A DNA stretch of 64,000 nt, from contig NZ_MEJG01000001.1 of the NCBI RefSeq assembly GCF_002592045.1, forward strand, positions 1-64,000. Reading direction: 5' to 3'. Under the pieces are notes generated by a model. That model had not been told where the DNA came from. It made no database searches and saw only the letters and a program-made list of their open reading frames with translations. Origin of the DNA: Parasaccharibacter apium. Its GTDB lineage: Bacteria > Pseudomonadota > Alphaproteobacteria > Acetobacterales > Acetobacteraceae. Below, in pieces: positions 1 through 8,312 of the stretch. How positions within the stretch are numbered: position 1 is the stretch's first letter; every line of letters starts with the position of its first letter. Both the position numbers and the translations under genes were made by a program.

Positions 1-745
1 CCTTCTGCAACCGCTCAATCGATGGCGCATAAGGGTCTTCCGCATTCGGGTCTTGATACATCCGCCCAATATCGCAAATGCCCTCCGCCGTTGCAGAAGG
101 TCGAAGATTCACTTGTCGAGCTTCATCATAACTAATCGGCATACCAGGTGCTCGGCGATACATATTATACACTGCCATAGCACAATCCCAGTATCTGCCT
201 TTTTGAGAGGTCACCAATATAGCCGCACTCTCCGCAACATTCTTCTCCACACCGGCCTGCACCATCTCATCAATCATCCCCTGCCGGTCTTGCTGAAAAC
301 TTCGCGCCATAATCTGAACAGGATCATTCTCCGGATTATAAGCGGGCTTCGCAGGCGTCTTATCCAAAAAAGCCTTACTACAAATATGTACCTGCTCAAT
401 ATCGTAAACAAATCGCCATGACCCAGAATTCGCTAGGCGAATACGCTCCCGCCTATCCTTATCCGGCGGCCCATCATCAGGGAACTCAGGGTGCAACGCA
501 TCATACCCGCTCAACAGCAAACTCACATGCTGCGCGCACATAGACTCAGGCTTATACTTCGCCCCCCACAAAGCCTGCCGCGCTAACGCCGCACTTAAAC
601 CCATCCGTTGCAACGCATATTGCTGCTGCGCCGCAACCATCTTCAACCCCTCCTCTATAGGCGGTATCCCATCAGCACAAACACCCAAACCAGGCACAAA
701 AACAAACGCCGCAAAACACAAAATACCCGCAACAAATCCCCGCAT
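1..745 (-). CDS. Secreted protein of unknown function, 3' part cut off by the window edge
   Basis: An open frame on the minus strand starts at ATG 745 and runs off the left edge, giving 248 complete codons with no stop. The first 24 residues look like a Sec signal peptide: MRGF, then a hydrophobic stretch, with likely cleavage after GVCA. The mature part is mostly polar and has four scattered cysteines (motifs MCAQH, HICSK, WDCAM and GICDIG), which would suit disulphides in the periplasm. A purine-rich GGGGG sequence lies a few bases before the ATG. I do not recognise a family. The downstream end is not in the window, so length and operon context are unknown. Confidence 0.72.
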   Translation of the reverse strand, partial: MRGFVAGILCFAAFVFVPGLGVCADGIPPIEEGLKMVAAQQQYALQRMGLSAALARQALWGAKYKPESMCAQHVSLLLSGYDALHPEFPDDGPPDKDRRERIRLANSGSWRFVYDIEQVHICSKAFLDKTPAKPAYNPENDPVQIMARSFQQDRQGMIDEMVQAGVEKNVAESAAILVTSQKGRYWDCAMAVYNMYRRAPGMPISYDEARQVNLRPSATAEGICDIGRMYQDPNAEDPYAPSIERLQK

Positions 746-1129
746 CACTACCCCCAATACGCAATAGAGCTTAGCTATCTTCCACAATTTGCACGCTGCA
801 AACGTGCCAGCAAGGCTTATGCTCCGCTCTGTAATAATTGTTATCTTTAGCATGACGGTAACGTGCTCTATAGGCACGATAATGAGGCTACACAGCCGAC
901 CCTCTATCATCAGTGCATCTCCCCATTACAGATGCGGCCGCTGCTTCCATATGATCGCGCTGGACCATGCCATTAAAGAAAGGGGCACTTATGGCAGAGG
1001 GAAATCCCTAAAAATGAATGGACAAAACTCTTGGACGCTCGCACATTTTCACGATCATGCGTAAATGACGATGAACAACATACCGGCCGTTACCGATATC
1101 TAAAAACACTCACTTTTCAGGAAGATTTA
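746..1129. other. Gene-poor interval between the secreted protein and tRNA-Val
   Basis: These 384 bases hold no coding region I can support. The longest open frame (789-1064, plus strand) starts without a ribosome binding site and its sequence suggests no family. The stretch must hold the promoter of the minus-strand gene starting at 745 and the 3' trailer of tRNA-Val. I see no repeat, insertion-sequence end or clear hairpin terminator. Confidence 0.5.
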
Positions 1130-1204
1130 TGGTGGATGCGACAGGGATTGAACCTGTGACCCCTGCCGTGTGAAGGCAGTGCTCTACCGCTGAGCTACGC
1201 ATCC
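1130..1204 (-). tRNA. tRNA-Val (CAC)
   Basis: Read on the minus strand, this is a complete 75-base cloverleaf with an encoded CCA end. The acceptor stem pairs GGATGCG with CGCATCC. The D-arm is TAGCTCAGCGGTAGAGC, the T-loop is GGTTCAATCC, and the anticodon stem CTGCC/GGCAG encloses the loop TTCACAC, giving anticodon CAC (codon GUG, valine). It lies just downstream of the 629-residue unknown gene on the same strand. Confidence 0.95.
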
Positions 1205-1214
1205 CCGGTGGGGT

Positions 1215-1232
1215 GAGTGGCTTCTACCACTC
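1215..1232 (-). other. Short hairpin between the unknown gene and tRNA-Val
   Basis: GAGTGG (1215-1220) and CCACTC (1227-1232) form a perfect 6-bp stem with a 6-base loop. No T-tract follows on either strand, so it is at best a weak terminator or a structure in the tRNA-Val leader. It is short enough to be chance. Confidence 0.3.
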
Positions 1233-1259
1233 GTTCTCTTCCCACACAAGAGGGCTACT

Positions 1260-3149
1260 TTAAAAACCAAACATATGATCTAATGAAAAACCACCAGCCC
1301 CATTCTCTAGACCATGATACCCAAAAAGGCGGCATGTTAGGTCACGAATTAAGACATAACCGCCCTCCCCTGCTTGGTCCAACAATGAAGCATCAAACAG
1401 CTTATGCGGTTGAAGAAGGTAAGAGCCAAAAGGCTGGATGGTAATATCAGCCTGAGCCAGCTCCGCCCCATCAGCCGCATGAAGATGCAAGCGCGTTTGG
1501 GATGGGGCGCGGCCTTCACGCAGGGAGGTCGGGTAAATCAGGTAACAAAAACTCCGTAGTACTGTGCCATCAAGAATTTGACCAAGCTTTAAAAAGAGCC
1601 GCGTTGTCAGTCCCGGCGGGGGACCAGCATAAGACTGCGGCTCGTTACGCCATGTCATCATAGTGTTGAAGATATGCCCGCCAAAGCTCGTCTCCGCCGC
1701 ATGGTCCGTTTTGCGATGGCGATAACGCATTAAAGCATGAGGCCAGCCGTCAGCCTCCCCACCATCGCGGAAGTCATATACAAGCTCTGCATGTCCGGGC
1801 TTTTGGAGAAGCTCGTGCAGGGCAATCGCCCCTTGATAATTACGCGGTAAATTGCCAAGAAAGTGCTGGCCACATTCCTGACCGGCTTCATCAAACACAT
1901 CCAACCGCAGCGGCATATGTGTTAGTGCTTCCGACATCGGGTTGGGTTGGACGAAACTTTCATACAAAGCGGGATTAGGGATGGGGAAAGGCAGTACAAA
2001 CCCGCGCCCTAAGAGGGGCGACATAGTGCGAAGTGCGGGATCGGGTTGTAAATTGGCGCGCTCGACATTCATATGGGCAATGCGTGTGCGCCCCCGCTGT
2101 ACAATTTCGTACCGTGGGCGAACCAGATGTTGGCCAGAGCGTAACTCCAACTGGGCAGGCCACCGCCATTTAGGCAATAACGCGCCGACATCCAGCGCAA
2201 CCGTCTCATAAGGGCCGATAGGCTGAGCGATGGGGTAATGCTCATCCTCCCCCATAGGGTTGAGTGTTATAGCCCCTGCGGGAATGGTTGTGCCGTGGCT
2301 ATTTTGCAGCCAGAGATATACGGCCTCATCATCATCAGGCGCGGGAAGGGTCGCAAAGCGCATGGAGGGCCACGCATTAGCGTCATGCGTCACAGAAAGG
2401 CTCGGGTCACCTTTGCGACCAAAACTATCAAGAGCATATTTTACGACATCATGCCCTTTTGCCCCAATCACATGAATGAAAAGCTGCCCTGTAAAATGAG
2501 GGAGATTGAAGCGCTCCCTCACCTCTTGACTATCAATCACCACACCGGCGGCGGGGTTCTCTACATCGTGATGCCATTCTGCCAAAATAAGGCCCTGCTC
2601 ATCGTAAAGACGGAACCAATAGCGTAAAGACTCCGCCCCGTAATTAGACCAATAATTCGCCGTAACTAAGCGGGTGCTGAAATGTTCTGTCTCGCGAAAG
2701 AAGGCAAAATTAGTTGCGAAATTACATTTATCCAAATAAGGCCGCTTATAGGGAAAGAACATATCTGGCAGGCGCGCTACACCCAATGTATAAAGCGGTA
2801 TAGCCCCTATAAATGCTCCAAGGCGGGAACGCATTTTAGCATCCTCAAACGACAAAGCGAGGATGGCATCAACATCACAATTAGCCGCATGAACAACGGC
2901 GCACTTCTGCCCGCCTAGGCCATCAACCTGACCAACTTGCTCACTATCATGCGTTAAAATCAAAGCGGGTTGAATAGCGGGATAAAGCCCACATAACGTA
3001 GGGGCGTACTCATCAGGGTCATAAAAAGCAACTCTCTTGCCTTTTAACACCGCCTCCAGCGTTTTCATCTCCTCAACAATCAGCGGGTGAGAGAGAGCCT
3101 TATAGAGGACATTACCGCCCTGCGGTCCAAAAGTTTTAATGTCCAACAT
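1260..3149 (-). CDS. Conserved-looking protein of unknown function, 629 aa
   Basis: A full-length 629-residue frame whose ATG follows the ELM1-like stop codon by four bases, with GGGATGA just upstream, so the two genes are very likely one transcript. There is no signal peptide or membrane segment. The N-terminal third includes a Tyr/Phe-rich stretch around FFPYKRPYLDKCNFATNF. The middle reads like beta-rich repeats (GQLFIHVIGAKGHDVVKYALD). The C-terminus ends in the aromatic sequence RLFGYHGLENGAGG followed by SLDHMFGF. I cannot name a family or an activity. Pairing with a GT-B-like ELM1 protein hints at cell-envelope sugar chemistry, but that is inference only. Confidence 0.85.
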   Translation of the reverse strand: MLDIKTFGPQGGNVLYKALSHPLIVEEMKTLEAVLKGKRVAFYDPDEYAPTLCGLYPAIQPALILTHDSEQVGQVDGLGGQKCAVVHAANCDVDAILALSFEDAKMRSRLGAFIGAIPLYTLGVARLPDMFFPYKRPYLDKCNFATNFAFFRETEHFSTRLVTANYWSNYGAESLRYWFRLYDEQGLILAEWHHDVENPAAGVVIDSQEVRERFNLPHFTGQLFIHVIGAKGHDVVKYALDSFGRKGDPSLSVTHDANAWPSMRFATLPAPDDDEAVYLWLQNSHGTTIPAGAITLNPMGEDEHYPIAQPIGPYETVALDVGALLPKWRWPAQLELRSGQHLVRPRYEIVQRGRTRIAHMNVERANLQPDPALRTMSPLLGRGFVLPFPIPNPALYESFVQPNPMSEALTHMPLRLDVFDEAGQECGQHFLGNLPRNYQGAIALHELLQKPGHAELVYDFRDGGEADGWPHALMRYRHRKTDHAAETSFGGHIFNTMMTWRNEPQSYAGPPPGLTTRLFLKLGQILDGTVLRSFCYLIYPTSLREGRAPSQTRLHLHAADGAELAQADITIQPFGSYLLQPHKLFDASLLDQAGEGGYVLIRDLTCRLFGYHGLENGAGGFSLDHMFGF

Positions 3150-3153
3150 GAAG

Positions 3154-4104
3154 TCATCCCTTCTGATCGAGCTGAATACGTCGTCTTACTTCTTCCGCCG
3201 CTAACCACGTATCGTCAAGATGGTGCGAAGGCATAAATGATGTTAAATCTAAGGAGGACTGAACACGTCCCGCTTTTTGTAAGGTCTTTACAAAACTCTC
3301 AATGCGTGAGGACCGCCCCTTTAAGGGCAAAATACATACGGGTTTATCTGTTGCCACCGCCTCTGAAATCATCGAGACACTATCTTGGGTTACAGCTAAA
3401 ATATCAGCACAGGCGAGCAAGCCCATATAAGGGTTCTCCTCCCCCTCGCCATCCATCACCACAGCCCCTAAAGGCTGAAGATGCGCACGCATAAAAGCAA
3501 GAGCCTTAGGGGAGGTACGGCGCGATGGCGTGATAACACATCGAACTGACGTTTTGCGTATAAAGCGGGCAATGTGTGCAGCAAGAGCTGCGGCTTCACT
3601 CTCCTCAAAACGATACCGCCCATTAGAGCCGCCAAGAAGAACCCCTAGAACCCTCTCCGCCCCTGCACGGATAGGACTATGCCAGCGCTGTGCAGCCTCT
3701 GCTAAACGGGCGGGGGTGACATCATGCAACGCCGTGCGAATGGATAATATATTCGGCCCGCTAAGCTTATCATGCTCATTAACAATCACTAACGCATAGG
3801 GGGAAAGGCGCGCTCTAGGGTGCTGAATCTGCACGACAGGAAGGCCATAATGCGCCCCCAGAGCCGCCCCTGCGACCCCGCCCTTCCCCCCGAGGCTGAT
3901 AATAAGACGGGTTGCAGAGGATAGATGAAATGGTGCAAAAAGACCCAAAGAACGCGGCCAAAACCGAACGGGTAAGCAAAGGGCCCATGAATCTTTTTGT
4001 GTTATAACAGGCTGAAAATCCCAAGAGAAACCCGCCCTTTCTGCCAAGCCTCGCCCTTGTGAGCGCATCCCGGCATAATCCTCGGCAATAATCGTGGCGT
4101 GCAT
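3154..4104 (-). CDS. Mitochondrial-fission ELM1-like protein
   Basis: A 316-residue protein resembling the bacterial ELM1-like family, which has a GT-B glycosyltransferase-like fold and is named after plant ELM1; its bacterial role is not established. Typical signatures are LIISLGGKGG in the N-terminal half, VLLGGSNGRYRF after the linker, VITPSRRTSP, and VTQDSVSMISEA near the C-terminus, which in GT-B proteins sits at the nucleotide-sugar side. There is no signal peptide. The ATG at 4104 follows GGGAG by about ten bases. It leads the two-gene unit with the 629-residue unknown protein and is divergent from the DEAD-box helicase, so the short gap to 4169 must hold both promoters. Confidence 0.82.
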   Translation of the reverse strand: MHATIIAEDYAGMRSQGRGLAERAGFSWDFQPVITQKDSWALCLPVRFWPRSLGLFAPFHLSSATRLIISLGGKGGVAGAALGAHYGLPVVQIQHPRARLSPYALVIVNEHDKLSGPNILSIRTALHDVTPARLAEAAQRWHSPIRAGAERVLGVLLGGSNGRYRFEESEAAALAAHIARFIRKTSVRCVITPSRRTSPKALAFMRAHLQPLGAVVMDGEGEENPYMGLLACADILAVTQDSVSMISEAVATDKPVCILPLKGRSSRIESFVKTLQKAGRVQSSLDLTSFMPSHHLDDTWLAAEEVRRRIQLDQKG

Positions 4105-4168
4105 TGTGAAAAGGCTCCCTCGGGTATTAGGCCATCATCATTTCCTCTCTCTAGCAAGACTATCCTCC

Positions 4169-5326
4169 ATGACCCATAGTGATTTTACCACCCTTGGCCT
4201 CTCCGATGCTCTTACACATGCTGCACAAAAAGCGGGCATGACGAAACCGACAGCGATTCAACAGCACGCTATTCCGCCCCTTCTGGCAGGGCGGGATGTT
4301 CTGTTACCCGGCCAAACAGGGACGGGCAAAACCGCCGCTTTTGTTCTCCCTGCCCTCCAAAAACTTGCTCATCTTAAAGAGGATGGCTCTACCCCCTCTA
4401 TCCCGCGCATCCTCATCTTAGAGCCAACGCGCGATTTAGCCATGCAGACCGCAGCAGTGTGCCGCCAGTTGGGCCGTCAACTCCCGCTCAAAACGCGTGT
4501 GATTTGCGGGGGTGTCCCACGCGAGCAACAAGCTCTCTCCTTAGCGCAAGGGGCCGATATTATCGTTGCCACTCATGGCCGTTTGCTCGATTTTGTGGAG
4601 AAAGGCGACCTATCGTTAGAGCATATTCTCTATCTTGTGCTGGATGAGGCAGACCGCCTTTTAGATGAGGAGTTCTCAGCCAGTATGACGGCCCTTGTCC
4701 CCTATATTGCTGACCGTCCCCAAACGGTCTTTTGCTCAGCCACCCTGCCTGCGCCTGTCATGGCTCTTGCCAAACGCGTAACAAAAGACCCTATCCGGGT
4801 CGAACCGGGAGAAGAAGAAGTCACGCCGCGACGTATTCGCCAGCAAGCCCTCTTCATCACAGATGACCAAAAAGAGCCACTCCTGCAAAAACTACTGGAA
4901 ACTACCCCCCACCTCAAAGACGGGAAAACAGGCCGCACCATTATTTTTACTAAAACGAAACAGCGGGCTGATTCTGTTGCCAAATTGTTGAGGAAGGCAC
5001 GGTATAAAGCCATCGCCCTGCATGGTGGACAAACCCAAGGCGAGCGGAAAAAGACGTTAGAGCGTTACCAAGAGCAGGCTGGAGCCATCCTCGTAACAAC
5101 CGATATAGCAGCCCGTGGGCTGGATATTGATGATATTCAACTCGTCATCAATATGGACCTGCCTCAAACGCCAGAGCTTTATATTCATCGCATTGGCCGT
5201 ACAGCCCGGGCAGGGAAGCAAGGCCGTGCCGTAACCTTCGCGACATTTGATGAACGCGCCCGCCTACGCGATATTGAAAAACATATCAACTACCGCATCC
5301 GCATCATCACGACCGAGACGCTCTAA
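4169..5326 (+). CDS. DEAD-box ATP-dependent RNA helicase
   Basis: An RNA helicase that remodels RNA or ribosome precursors in the cytosol. From the ATG at 4169 (385 residues) the sequence opens with the Q-motif region (FTTLGLSD, then KPTAIQQ). Next come Walker A GQTGTGKT (residues 48-55), PTRDLA, the DEAD box (159-162), the SAT motif and the C-terminal HRIGRTAR (340-347). There is no long basic tail, so it is a minimal RhlE-like core. A GTG at 4094 would add 25 residues but overlaps the divergent gene and lies before the conserved start of the family, so I prefer 4169, although neither start has a strong ribosome binding site. It is convergent with glyA. Confidence 0.93.
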   Translation: MTHSDFTTLGLSDALTHAAQKAGMTKPTAIQQHAIPPLLAGRDVLLPGQTGTGKTAAFVLPALQKLAHLKEDGSTPSIPRILILEPTRDLAMQTAAVCRQLGRQLPLKTRVICGGVPREQQALSLAQGADIIVATHGRLLDFVEKGDLSLEHILYLVLDEADRLLDEEFSASMTALVPYIADRPQTVFCSATLPAPVMALAKRVTKDPIRVEPGEEEVTPRRIRQQALFITDDQKEPLLQKLLETTPHLKDGKTGRTIIFTKTKQRADSVAKLLRKARYKAIALHGGQTQGERKKTLERYQEQAGAILVTTDIAARGLDIDDIQLVINMDLPQTPELYIHRIGRTARAGKQGRAVTFATFDERARLRDIEKHINYRIRIITTETL

Positions 5327-5333
5327 ACCCATC

Positions 5334-5371
5334 CCCCTATGGCCGAATGGCGACCATCACGACCATAGGGG
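5334..5371. terminator. Inverted repeat between convergent helicase and glyA
   Basis: CCCCTATGG (5334-5342) pairs perfectly with CCATAGGGG (5363-5371). Inside the 20-base loop, ATGG and CCAT can form a second small stem. The element sits between two convergent stop codons, where a shared terminator is expected, but neither strand has a T-tract, so intrinsic termination would be weak. Confidence 0.45.
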
Positions 5372-5388
5372 AGCAGGCTACCAGCCTT

Positions 5389-6684
5389 TTAAGCAGAGGC
5401 ACGATCATAAATTGGGAAGCGAGCGCATAGCTCCTTCACCTCTTTGCGCACGCGGGCGAATGTTGCTTCATCCTCCTCATCGGCACTCAGCACCGCATCA
5501 ATCATACGCGCCACTTGGCGGAATTCCGCCTCACCAAAACCACGCGCTGTTGCTGCCGGGCTACCGAGGCGCACGCCGGAGGTCACAAAAGGCTTTTCTG
5601 GGTCGAATGGTACGGCGTTCTTGTTCGCGGTAATGCCAGCACGCTCCATGAGAGCTTCCGCCTTCTTGCCAGTCACCTTCTTAGGACGCAGGTCCACCAA
5701 AACGAGATGCGTATCGGTCCCACCTGTTACGATGTCGAAGCCACATTTCAACAGCTCATCAGCCAGAGCCCGCGCATTAGCCTGCACACGCTGCTGATAA
5801 TGTTTGAACTCCTCTTGCAGAGCCTCACCAAAAGCTACAGCCTTACCTGCAATCACATGCATCAAAGGGCCACCCTGAAGGCCCGGGAACACCGCCGAGT
5901 TAATTTTCTTCGCGATGTCTGCATCATTCGTCATGATGATACCACCGCGCGGGCCGCGTAATGTTTTATGCGTTGTGGAGGTCGTAATATCTGCATGCGG
6001 AACCGGGCTTGGGTAAAGGCCAGCCGCTACAAGCCCGGCAAAATGGGCCATATCGACCATCAAATAAGCCCCGACCTCATCAGCAATCTTGCGGAAACGA
6101 GGGAAGTCAATCACACGCGGATACGCAGAGCTGCCCGCTACGATGATGCGCGGCTTATGCTCGCGAGCCAGACGCTCCATCTCCTCATAATCGAGCAGAC
6201 CATCTTCTCCGCGCACGCCATATTGCACCGCATTGAACCATTTGCCGGAATAATTCGGCGCGGCACCATGGGTGAGATGCCCCCCCGCTGCGAGGCTCAT
6301 ACCGAGGATGGTATCACCGGGCTTAGCCAATGCCATAAAAGCGGCCTGATTCGCATTAGCCCCAGAGTGAGGTTGCACATTGACAAACTCCGCGCCGAAA
6401 ATCTTCTTCAAACGCTCAATGGCAAGATTCTCAACCTTATCAACATCAACACAGCCACCATAATAACGGCGACCGGGCAGACCTTCCGCGTATTTATTGG
6501 TCAGAACAGAGCCTTGAGCCTCCATCACTGCGAAAGACGCCATATTCTCCGAGGCAATTAACTCAATACCATCTTGTTGACGCTCCAACTCGGCATTCAG
6601 AATCGCGCTAACCTCCGCATCACGCTCCTTCAAAGGCGCATGATAGAAGGAATGGAGGGTGGATTTTTTGATGTTGTCGGACAT
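5389..6684 (-). CDS. glyA: Serine hydroxymethyltransferase
   Basis: A PLP enzyme that interconverts serine and glycine, passing the C1 unit to tetrahydrofolate; this feeds purine synthesis and methylation. The 431-residue length is typical. Visible signatures are IELIASEN near residue 40, the YYGG motif ([12 protein letters not shown]), [11 protein letters not shown], and the PLP-binding lysine K240 in [15 protein letters not shown]. The C-terminal end is intact. It is a single gene, convergent with the helicase and divergent from the first permease. Its glycine product is also a substrate of the purine pathway encoded further along. Confidence 0.98.
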   Translation of the reverse strand: MSDNIKKSTLHSFYHAPLKERDAEVSAILNAELERQQDGIELIASENMASFAVMEAQGSVLTNKYAEGLPGRRYYGGCVDVDKVENLAIERLKKIFGAEFVNVQPHSGANANQAAFMALAKPGDTILGMSLAAGGHLTHGAAPNYSGKWFNAVQYGVRGEDGLLDYEEMERLAREHKPRIIVAGSSAYPRVIDFPRFRKIADEVGAYLMVDMAHFAGLVAAGLYPSPVPHADITTSTTHKTLRGPRGGIIMTNDADIAKKINSAVFPGLQGGPLMHVIAGKAVAFGEALQEEFKHYQQRVQANARALADELLKCGFDIVTGGTDTHLVLVDLRPKKVTGKKAEALMERAGITANKNAVPFDPEKPFVTSGVRLGSPAATARGFGEAEFRQVARMIDAVLSADEEDEATFARVRKEVKELCARFPIYDRASA

Positions 6685-6792
6685 TCGCTACGCATCTCTC
6701 TGCAAAAAAACTCTTCCTTTTTATAGGCGTGAGAGCTAAGCGCGTCTATCGTTGCGGGATAATTACGTTCAAAAAATACTGTGAGGGCCATC

Positions 6793-8241
6793 ATGACCAC
6801 ACCCCTTTGGCAGAGAAAACCAGTTACGCCCCCCACAAACCACCCTAACGGGTTAAAGCGTGTCTTTGGCCCGTGGCGGCTTATCACGATGGGCATTGGT
6901 GTTACGGTTGGGGCTGGGCTTTTCTCCCTCACCGGTGTGGCCGCTGGGCAAAATGCTGGCCCTGCGGTGGTTATCTCCTTCCTCATCGCCGCTATTGCCG
7001 CAAGTTTTGCCGGGCTATGCTATGCCGAGCTTGCCGGGATGCTCCCCGCCGGCGGGTCGGCTTATGCCTACGCTTATGCTGGCCTTGGTGAGATCATCGC
7101 ATGGATTATCGGCTGGGATTTGATTTTGGAATATACCGTTGGTGCTGGGGCAGTGGCCTCTAGCGCTTCTGGATACATCACCTCCCTCCTTAAAGGCTGG
7201 AACATCCTCATAGACCCCCGCCTCCTTAATCCGCCTCTCACAACCCTCACCTTGCCTAATGGCCAAACCACCCATGCGTGGTGCAACCTTCCAGCAATGC
7301 TCATTCTTTTCATCATCACACTTTTGCTCATGCGGGGGACGAATTTTTCTGCCCGCCTGAATGCGCTGGTCGTCTTTATTAAGCTTTTGGTCATTGTTGG
7401 GCTTATTGCTGTCTGCACACCCTTTGTCGATGTCAGCCATTTCCACCCCTTTATCCCCCAAAATACGGGAAGTTTCGGGCATTTTGGTGTCAGCGGCATT
7501 ATGCGCGCTGCGGGTATGGCTTTCTTTGCCTATATCGGCATTGATATTGTCTCGACCGCCGCACAAGATACCAGCAACCCTCAACGCAATATGCCCATCG
7601 GTATTTTAGGCAGCCTACTGGCCTGTGCTGTCATTTACATTGTTTTTTCAACTATTCTTGTAGGCGTGGTTGATTATCGTTTACTCGCCCATGACCCAAG
7701 CCCTGTTGCCACCGCTATGGATAAAATCCACATGCCATGGATGGCTGTATTGGTAAAAATCGGCATTACCTTCGGCTTTATTTCTGTCCTTTTCGGCCTC
7801 CTCATTGGGCAAAGCCGTATTGCTATGAATATGGCAGAAGATGGCCTCCTCCCCAGCTTTTTAGGGCGTGTTCATAAGGGTACACGCACCCCTTGGACAG
7901 CCCATATCATTACCGCCTGCGCAGCCGCCCTGCTCGCCGGGTGCGTCCCTATCGCCACCTTGGGCGAGATGACCTCCATCGGCACGCTTCTTGCCTTTGT
8001 CATTGTCTGTGCTGGGGTGACGACTCTGCGCCTACGTGCCCCCAATGCCCCACGCAGCTTCCGCGTACCCGGTGGGCCAATTATCATCCCCTTTTTAGGG
8101 ATCATCACCTGTGGGGTTGTTATTGCCTCCATGAGCCCACTCACCTGGGCGCGATTGCTCATTTGGTTGGTCATTGGGTTTATCATTTATTTCGCTTATG
8201 GCATCCGCAAGAGCAAATTACGCAACAATTCTTCCCTTTAA
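6793..8241 (+). CDS. APC-superfamily amino-acid permease, tandem copy 1
   Basis: A 12-helix amino-acid transporter of the inner membrane (APC superfamily, similar to cationic/YfnA-type permeases). The first helix carries the unwound substrate site VGAGLFSLTGVAAG, followed by GLCYAELAGMLP, IIGWDLILEYTV and FFAYIGIDIVSTAAQ. The ATG at 6793 has GAGGG five bases upstream, better than the GTG at 6781. It is followed by two close paralogues in the same direction. Substrate cannot be read from the sequence; the family commonly moves small neutral or basic amino acids with protons. Its promoter would lie in the short gap to glyA. Confidence 0.93.
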   Translation: MTTPLWQRKPVTPPTNHPNGLKRVFGPWRLITMGIGVTVGAGLFSLTGVAAGQNAGPAVVISFLIAAIAASFAGLCYAELAGMLPAGGSAYAYAYAGLGEIIAWIIGWDLILEYTVGAGAVASSASGYITSLLKGWNILIDPRLLNPPLTTLTLPNGQTTHAWCNLPAMLILFIITLLLMRGTNFSARLNALVVFIKLLVIVGLIAVCTPFVDVSHFHPFIPQNTGSFGHFGVSGIMRAAGMAFFAYIGIDIVSTAAQDTSNPQRNMPIGILGSLLACAVIYIVFSTILVGVVDYRLLAHDPSPVATAMDKIHMPWMAVLVKIGITFGFISVLFGLLIGQSRIAMNMAEDGLLPSFLGRVHKGTRTPWTAHIITACAAALLAGCVPIATLGEMTSIGTLLAFVIVCAGVTTLRLRAPNAPRSFRVPGGPIIIPFLGIITCGVVIASMSPLTWARLLIWLVIGFIIYFAYGIRKSKLRNNSSL

Positions 8242-8312
8242 GGGTAGAAAATTATAATAATCTTCCATAGAAGCGAGGCATGAACTAGAGAGACGATGAG
8301 AGTACCCCCACC

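Noticed and set aside
789-1064. A 91-codon open frame beside tRNA-Val, possibly a broken integrase or transposase
   Set aside because: No ribosome binding site, no family motif, and odd composition. I could not tie it to any mobile element.
4094-4168. Upstream GTG start for the DEAD-box helicase
   Set aside because: It would overlap the divergent ELM1-like gene and lie before the conserved family N-terminus.
5968-6561. Long open frame of 197 codons opposite glyA
   Set aside because: It is an antisense shadow of a strongly conserved enzyme; no motif or ribosome binding site.
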